A stretch of DNA of 15,800 nt, from contig JAOXYB010026224.1 of assembly GCA_028565635.1 (NCBI GenBank), positions 1 to 15,800 of the forward strand, given 5' to 3'. The stretch comes from Phoronis ovalis (lineage: Eukaryota > Phoronida > Phoronidae). How positions within the stretch are numbered: position 1 is the stretch's first letter; the number at the start of each line of letters is the position of its first letter. This document shows, one piece after another, positions 11,592 through 15,800 of the stretch. A program made the position numbers and the translations under genes. The notes below the pieces were generated by a model, which was not told the DNA's origin, made no database searches, and was given only the letters and a program-made list of their open reading frames with translations.

Positions 11592-11651
11592 ATGGAACAT
11601 ATAGTAATTATAATCTATGTCTGTGTTCTTGTAACGACAAACGTTTATTCA
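11592..11651 (+). other. Signal peptide of the precursor
   Basis: Residues 1-20 are a short polar start (MEH) followed by an uninterrupted Ile/Val/Tyr/Cys-rich core and a small-residue end (VYS) before Lys21. This is the standard layout of a eukaryotic secretion signal. Cleavage after Ser20 is inferred from the pattern. Confidence 0.8.
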
Positions 11652-12422
11652 AAACCAATCTCAGATATCAAAAAAACTGATACCAGTGAATCTAATCTCC
11701 TTAGGAACGGTGTCAATAGAAGTAAAAGACAGAGTCTTTCGGTGCAAGACATAATTAAAAGGCTGAACGATTACGCTTCAAGTCGAGGCACTGGCAATGC
11801 TAACTTACGTTTCGGACGTTCAAGTGATAATGAACCTGTCAAACGTAAAACGTCACATTACCAACTTACAGACGATGTGTGGCAGCAAATAGAACGGTTA
11901 AATGAAGAAGGGCTTACAAACGGCGTGGGTTCAACAAATTATAGATGGGGGCGTTCGTTACGCAACGTGCGTACTAAACGCCAAGTTTCACCACCTACCT
12001 CGTACCAACTCACCCCAACGGACTTGGAACAGATTGAAAGGATAAACCAATGGGCACAATTAAACGGCATAGGAGGATTTCCATCTACCAGATGGGGACG
12101 ATCGGTAGATGACAGGAGGCAAAAACGGCAGTCCATTTCTTTACAAAATAAAGATCTAAACAAATTTACTTCACAGTTACAACAATTCAAACGTGCTGTG
12201 TTTTTGTCCGACTCGGACTTGAAACTAATTGAACAATATAATAAATATGCAGAAAAAAACGGAAGCGGCGATCCAACGTATAGATGGGGTGTCGGGAAAC
12301 GTTCCGTAGCTTCACCACAAAAACTAAATACAAATCAAAACAGAACTAAGACAGATGAAAGCGTTACTAATGAGTGGTTAAAAGAGTCTACACAACTGCA
12401 AGGCCAAAGACATTTTCTTTAG
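11592..12422 (+). CDS. Multi-copy amidated (RFamide/RWamide) neuropeptide-type precursor
   Basis: The reading frame encodes 276 residues of a probable secreted prohormone. The ATG is chosen because it has a good context (A at -3, G at +4), lies 9 nt after a strong acceptor ending at 11582, and begins a hydrophobic signal peptide (residues 1-20, likely cut after VYS). Dibasic Lys-Arg sites sit at residues 45-46, 84-85, 129-130, 178-179, 200-201 and 236-237. They bound four similar units: 47-74 ending LRF-GR, 86-119 ending YRW-GR, 131-168 ending TRW-GR and 202-234 ending RWGV-GKR. The units share a pattern like D-L-x-x-I-E-R-x-N, then N-G-x-G, then R-[FW]-G. Gly before a basic residue is the known signal for C-terminal amidation, so 28-38-residue amidated peptides are expected, released in the regulated secretory pathway. 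There are no cysteines after the signal peptide, so no disulfides. Size, helix and R-[FW]-amide end recall NPF and sNPF, but I do not recognise the family. Confidence 0.9.
   Translation: MEHIVIIIYVCVLVTTNVYSKPISDIKKTDTSESNLLRNGVNRSKRQSLSVQDIIKRLNDYASSRGTGNANLRFGRSSDNEPVKRKTSHYQLTDDVWQQIERLNEEGLTNGVGSTNYRWGRSLRNVRTKRQVSPPTSYQLTPTDLEQIERINQWAQLNGIGGFPSTRWGRSVDDRRQKRQSISLQNKDLNKFTSQLQQFKRAVFLSDSDLKLIEQYNKYAEKNGSGDPTYRWGVGKRSVASPQKLNTNQNRTKTDESVTNEWLKESTQLQGQRHFL
11730..11813 (+). repeat. Peptide unit 1 (28 residues, predicted Arg-Phe-amide)
   Basis: This covers residues 47-74. It begins with Gln just after the Lys-Arg at 45-46, so the N-terminus could cyclise to pyroglutamate. It ends Asn-Leu-Arg-Phe followed by Gly75-Arg76, an amidation signal with a single basic residue. 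An internal Lys-Arg at residues 56-57 might also be cut. It is the only unit ending in Phe rather than Trp. Residues 77-83 form a seven-residue spacer before the next Lys-Arg. Confidence 0.75.
11847..11948 (+). repeat. Peptide unit 2 (34 residues, predicted Arg-Trp-amide)
   Basis: This covers residues 86-119, following the Lys-Arg at 84-85. If Lys86 is trimmed, the peptide has 33 residues. The core reads YQLTDD, then QQIERLN, then NGVG, and it ends Tyr-Arg-Trp with Gly120-Arg121 as the amidation and cleavage signal. A seven-residue spacer (122-128) leads to the next Lys-Arg. It matches unit 3 closely in the YQLT and QIER blocks. Confidence 0.75.
11982..12095 (+). repeat. Peptide unit 3 (38 residues, predicted Arg-Trp-amide)
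   Basis: This covers residues 131-168, the longest unit. It starts with Gln after the Lys-Arg at 129-130, has a Pro-rich lead (SPPTS), then YQLTPTDLEQIERIN, a central NGIGG and the end Ser-Thr-Arg-Trp with Gly169-Arg170. A seven-residue spacer (171-177) precedes the next Lys-Arg. Confidence 0.75.
12129..12188 (+). repeat. Degenerate unit between peptides 3 and 4
   Basis: This covers residues 180-199, between the Lys-Arg pairs at 178-179 and 200-201. It begins QSISLQ, close to QSLSVQ at the start of unit 1, and keeps a helical Leu/Asn/Gln-rich stretch. It has no R-[FW]-G end and no amidation signal. It is either a decayed fifth copy or a linker peptide. Confidence 0.5.
12195..12293 (+). repeat. 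Peptide unit 4 (33 residues, predicted to end in Val-amide)
   Basis: This covers residues 202-234, after the Lys-Arg at 200-201. It contains LSDSDLKLIEQYNKYA, then NGSG and Thr-Tyr-Arg-Trp-Gly, but continues Val-Gly-Lys-Arg. The amidation signal is therefore Gly235-Lys-Arg and the amidated residue would be Val234, not Trp. Compared with the other units, three codons (Val-Gly-Lys) appear inserted between Gly and Arg. Confidence 0.7.
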
Positions 12423-12538
12423 TAAAACCCATTTACACTGTAACATTATTGGGTGTATCTACTGTCAGTTAGATTTGCATTTAAGTCGATCGGAACTAGT
12501 TAATTGTAAGATTTAGAACAACATTATTGAAATGTTAT

Positions 12539-12544
12539 AATAAA
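12539..12544 (+). terminator. Poly(A) signal of the neuropeptide gene
   Basis: A canonical AATAAA begins 117 nt after the TAG stop and is followed within 15 nt by a T/G-rich stretch (TTTTTGTGG), the usual downstream element. The mRNA should end near 12560. Confidence 0.65.
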
Positions 12545-12562
12545 AGGTATATTTTTGTGGCT

Positions 12563-13690
12563 CAGAAGCAAATTTAATATTAATTGCCTTTTTTTAAAAA
12601 CTAAACAAAACCACAACATTTAATTAATTGTATTAATGTTTCTACAAGAATTACAACTTACTAGTAAAAATGATATGTTTGCAAGTCTAACTGCCAGTGG
12701 GTATCTGTACTTATGTGCAAGCATGCAATTAATGGCTATTTAAAATGTCCAAATCGTTAACTAATTAATTACCACATGTCTAATACGGATGTACATGAAT
12801 ACAATTAACAGTTGAATAGGAAAGATAAGTTGAATCCAGAAAAAAATATTACTGTAGATATTTTAAGTAACGAGAGCATGCACAAATGCTTGAAGTATAC
12901 TGACGAAAGTTTTACGCATCCAAACTAGAGTGTGGTAATTCAGTGCTTTAGCACTTGTGTGATTACAGTACATTCCTTGTCACTCGGTGAAAGATCTGTT
13001 TTTTTGTAAATATTATTTATTTTCTTATTGTTCTAAATATAATAGTGAAATCAACATTTATTTCCTTATCGTTCATGTTGTTAAAATAGTTAATGATTAC
13101 ATTACAGTATATAAAATCATCCTTAGGTATCTGCTACAGCATATCTGTTTCAAACATGTTTGGCAAAAGAATATGTACACACTGAATCTACATTTCTATC
13201 TATTTCATACGTATAAGCAAAATATTGTAGGGCCTATACACTGAGTGTACATTTCGAAAATAAAGCTAAATTGATATGTTGCGTATGTAGTGTATACCAA
13301 ATTGCTGTCAGCGATGGTGGCAAGAGAATATGCAATCTCTACTCCCGGGTCTTCTCTTTTAAATATGCAATGCAAAGTAGTTTTCTTTGTGCTGAATAAC
13401 AACTCGAATACTATGCGTGTTTATCATTAGTATACACTGACAATTTAGTGATATTACTATTACACACTGTTTGTGGCTATAATGGTAACTTCTTAATTTA
13501 CCACGTATTTTCCTGTGCAAAGGTGATAACTGATCGTGTCGGTTATTGCTGGGACTATTATTCCCAGGGGACAAACGCCTGAGATATCAGGCAATTTTTC
13601 GCCTTGCACAATCTAAAATTCCTTAGAGTGCAAATTACGTCTTGTCTTTAGGGTATACTTTGCAGCGGACAATTCTTCAGACCAGAACCT
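12563..13690. other. Convergent intergenic region
   Basis: This lies between the two inferred transcript ends. It is AT-rich with short chance frames on both strands, for example 12987-13244 (+) and 13205-13402 (-). No gene, RNA or repeat could be supported. Confidence 0.5.
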
Positions 13691-13708
13691 TTGTTCTTTA
13701 TCAGGACA

Positions 13709-13714
13709 TTTATT
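13709..13714 (-). terminator. Poly(A) signal of the zinc-finger gene
   Basis: AATAAA on the - strand lies about 205 nt after the stop codon. A G/T-rich stretch (GGTTCTGGTCTG) follows about 20 nt later, a plausible downstream element. The 3' end would be near 13690, leaving roughly 1.1 kb to the end of the convergent neuropeptide gene. Confidence 0.5.
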
Positions 13715-13917
13715 CCCTGAAAAAGTGTCAGACTGACGCCGGTCTTACAAATCGAACCTGCTCTGTCGGTTTCATCGGCCGATTTGAATTCCTCTAGTGG
13801 CAAAATCATGAACTTCTATACCGATAATTTACATAACATAAAGATTTGAAGGAAACTCCGCCTCCCACCCGTATCCCACTTTGGATTGCCTTTTGGTCAA
13901 CAAAATGTTAGAACCAG

Positions 13918-14621
13918 TTATTTATGTATGTGAGTAAGTTCATGCCTTTGTAAATGGTGTTTCCTTTTAAATTTCTGACCACATATTTCACACTGAAATG
14001 GACTAATGCTTATGTCCCGATGACCTTTTCTATGATTTTCTAAATATCTTTTTTGAGTAAATCCTTTCCCGCAAAGGTCACAACAGAATAAGGTCGTCAC
14101 CGGATCATGGATTATTCTATGTCTTACCATAGCTTGCTCTCTGTCGAATGTTTTATAGCACACATTACATTCAAACTTCAGCGAGTATCTGCTTTCGTTA
14201 GAATGACCGGTTACAGATCGGGATGTCGCTTTCGTTTTAAAACTAGTCCCTATTCGGTGGCCATGTGTAACATCATGCCTTCTGGAAGATAAACTTCTAG
14301 CTCTGGATGTAAACAGAGGTAAAACGAGGTCAGTCATGTCCAAATCCCTCCCTTCAACGTCACTTAGGGAGGGTATTTCTTTTTTCAAATCATTTTCATT
14401 TGATGATACGTTTAACGGATTTAAATTGATGCACGCTTGAAGGCGCATTCTGTCACAACATTTGTACAAAGGTTCTCCAGTTGGCGATATTCCTACCTCA
14501 CTATCAAGTACAAGTCTTCCACAGTTACTACATTGCTTTTGTTCACTTAAGCTTTCGTTGTTCTTCTCAGACTCAACATTCGTCTTAGAGTGATTAAATC
14601 GCTCTGGCAAAGTAGAATGAG
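13918..14621 (-). CDS. C2H2 zinc-finger protein, last coding exon (5' part missing)
   Basis: This is a probable nuclear DNA-binding protein. The frame ends in TAA at 13918-13920. It begins at a strong acceptor (TTTTCTGTTTTACAG), after which the exon opens in phase 1. Counting from the in-frame ATG at 14691, residues 1-23 would be intron sequence. Three canonical C-x2-C-x12-H-x3-H fingers lie at the C-terminus: C175/C178/H191/H195, C204/C207/H220/H224 and C234/C237/H250/H254. The helices contain DREQAMVR, QKRYLEN and KRKHHLQR. The linkers are not the TGEKP type. Nearer the N-terminus, C54-x2-C57 and C78-C79 could form another metal site. The middle (about 80-170) is polar, Ser/Arg-rich and probably disordered. 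An alternative is that translation starts at the 14691 ATG, which has a stop three codons upstream. The specific family was not recognised. Confidence 0.85.
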
Positions 14622-14713
14622 CTGTAAAACAGAAAACAAAATTGGAAAATTCCAGACACATGAAAAGACAATTCATAGAAGGGCCTGTCATTTGTCTTTA
14701 ACACATTTTAATT

Positions 14714-14795
14714 GGTATTTCAAAAATTCTGCGTGTGGAGAATAATTACCACTAGATACAACTTTCCCATATAACATATATGTTAAAAAAACAGA
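14714..14795 (+). repeat. Diverged direct repeat, copy A
   Basis: It aligns with 15441-15516 through GTATTT, TTCTnCGTGT, TACCAC and ACAACTTnCCCATATAACA, with a few substitutions and a 2-nt gap. The last block matches at 18 of 19 positions. It lies just upstream of the zinc-finger exon acceptor in the - strand sense. Confidence 0.7.
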
Positions 14796-15309
14796 AGCAG
14801 GTTAGAGAAGGTTATGTCATGTTAGCTACGCACATTGTGAAAGTGGTCACAGTGTAACTTTCTAGAGACAAAGTAAACACAATTTGTAAAATTTTTCAGA
14901 AATATCTGCCATGCTGTATATTTAAGTACCACCAGTCACTGATTTTATTTTCTAGTAAGTTATTTATATTGCTTCTCGTTTTGTTTTCTTTATTACACAA
15001 TCTTATGCCATTCTAATAGCTGGATGTATACTAATTGGTTTTTCTTATCGATCACATAATTGTTTACATTGTAAAGGTTTTTAACACTTAATCACCTACA
15101 ATTTGGTAAATAAGAACTCAAAAAAGAAAAACAAAGAACTAAATATATAATCCACAAAAATAGTTTTAAAAATAGCCAAATTAAGTAATCACGACAAATT
15201 AACACTAACAAATTACAAAAAAATGACCCTAAAAATGTGAATTGAAAGTCAAAAGTTAGCAGCAGCAATCTATAGCTCTTTTGATCTAAATATGTGAACC
15301 TTTTGCCCA

Positions 15310-15415
15310 TTTGAATCGTTTGTCATTTTCAATCATTTGAACCGTTAATCATGAATTTGAAGTGGTGATCACTAGCCAACTTTATGTTTGAATCATTAAT
15401 CACTAGTCAACTTTA
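15310..15415 (+). repeat. Cluster of short degenerate repeats
   Basis: Three copies of TTTGAAnCnTTnnTCA lie at 15310-15325, 15336-15351 and 15387-15402. Interleaved are two copies of ATCACTAGnCAACTTTA, at 15368-15384 and 15399-15415. The pattern suggests local duplication of an approximately 30-bp unit. Confidence 0.65.
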
Positions 15416-15440
15416 CTTTGATTGTCTCATCACTGTTATA

Positions 15441-15516
15441 CGTATTTTAAAACGTTCTACGTGTAGTGAATATTTACCACGTCACAACTTCCCCATATAA
15501 CAAAATTACAGAACAC
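15441..15516 (+). repeat. Diverged direct repeat, copy B
   Basis: This is the partner of 14714-14795 in the same orientation, about 727 bp away. The similarity fades after CCATATAACA. It could be remnants of one short transposon family or a duplicated regulatory segment. Confidence 0.7.
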
Positions 15517-15800
15517 ATTTCGGACAGCTGTGTTCAGGGTCTTTGTAGGAATACGTACCGAAAAGCAAAAGGAAAGTTCCGGTAAACTTTTCTTTTGTTT
15601 TTCACCAACATTTCATCATAAATTATTGGTGTTTTGATATAATACAAAGCATAACACAAAATGATATTGTTTACAAGATACACAGTAACTGCTGATAATA
15701 AAACTTAGATACCACTGCAAAAATAACTAGACATTCGGTGAGTTGTAAACAACTCCGAGAGTGTACCCCCAGCCAAGAATGCTGCCAGTAGGAGAGACTG

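Larger units (their letters stand above)
14622..15800. other. Intron or upstream region of the zinc-finger gene
   Basis: If the acceptor at 14622-14623 is used, this interval is intron on the - strand. It contains a 75-bp direct duplication and a cluster of 16-18-bp repeats, described separately. A 50-codon frame on the - strand around 15460-15615 has no start codon or clear splice pair. No further exon is supported. Confidence 0.5.

Noticed and set aside
11939-12190. 83-codon - strand frame with several cysteines
   Set aside because: It is the antisense shadow of the neuropeptide coding sequence.
13205-13402. 65-codon - strand frame with an apparently coding middle
   Set aside because: The same DNA gives an equally coding-looking + strand frame starting MVAREYAIS, so composition alone is misleading. 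It lies beyond the zinc-finger gene poly(A) signal.
14797-14815. GGTTAG-like pieces recalling the insect telomere repeat
   Set aside because: There are only two or three imperfect units, too few to indicate telomeric sequence. It is at most a faint hint of an arthropod source.

Overview
This window looks like AT-rich, gene-poor nuclear DNA from an animal, most likely an arthropod. The signs are long AT-rich spacers, split genes with GT-AG junctions, polypyrimidine acceptors, AATAAA poly(A) signals, a secreted neuropeptide-type precursor and a C2H2 zinc-finger exon. The arthropod guess is weak and rests on general style. Nothing bacterial or viral is visible: no operons, ribosome-binding sites, tRNA, rRNA or CRISPR.

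Two genes are well supported and lie tail to tail on the right. On the + strand a compact gene encodes a 276-residue secreted precursor (CDS 11592-12422). It has a signal peptide and four tandem helix-like units, each followed by an amidation and cleavage signal. Three units end in Arg-Phe-amide or Arg-Trp-amide. The fourth has a small insertion that moves amidation to a valine. The 5' end can be modelled in detail: TATA box at 11010, inferred start near 11041, a 125-nt untranslated first exon ending at GTAAGT, a 417-bp intron, then the ATG 9 nt into exon 2. An AATAAA follows the stop. I do not recognise the family. The layout resembles a multi-copy relative of NPF/sNPF-type peptides, but that is inference.

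On the - strand, 13918-14621 is the last coding exon of a C2H2 zinc-finger protein with three canonical fingers at the C-terminus and a cysteine cluster nearer the N-terminus. Its earlier exons lie beyond the window or were not found.

The left 10.9 kb has no convincing gene. It holds two related elements of about 0.6-0.7 kb (about 1971-2668 and 6765-7385). Each is almost entirely a long imperfect inverted repeat without coding capacity, which fits foldback or MITE-type transposons. Three exon-like segments (660-742 +, 3804-3892 -, 9216-9266 -) have splice signals on both sides but are unproven. The best is the 51-nt, GC-rich segment at 9216-9266, behind an unusually long AG-free stretch. The right end carries a diverged direct duplication of about 75 bp and a cluster of short degenerate repeats.
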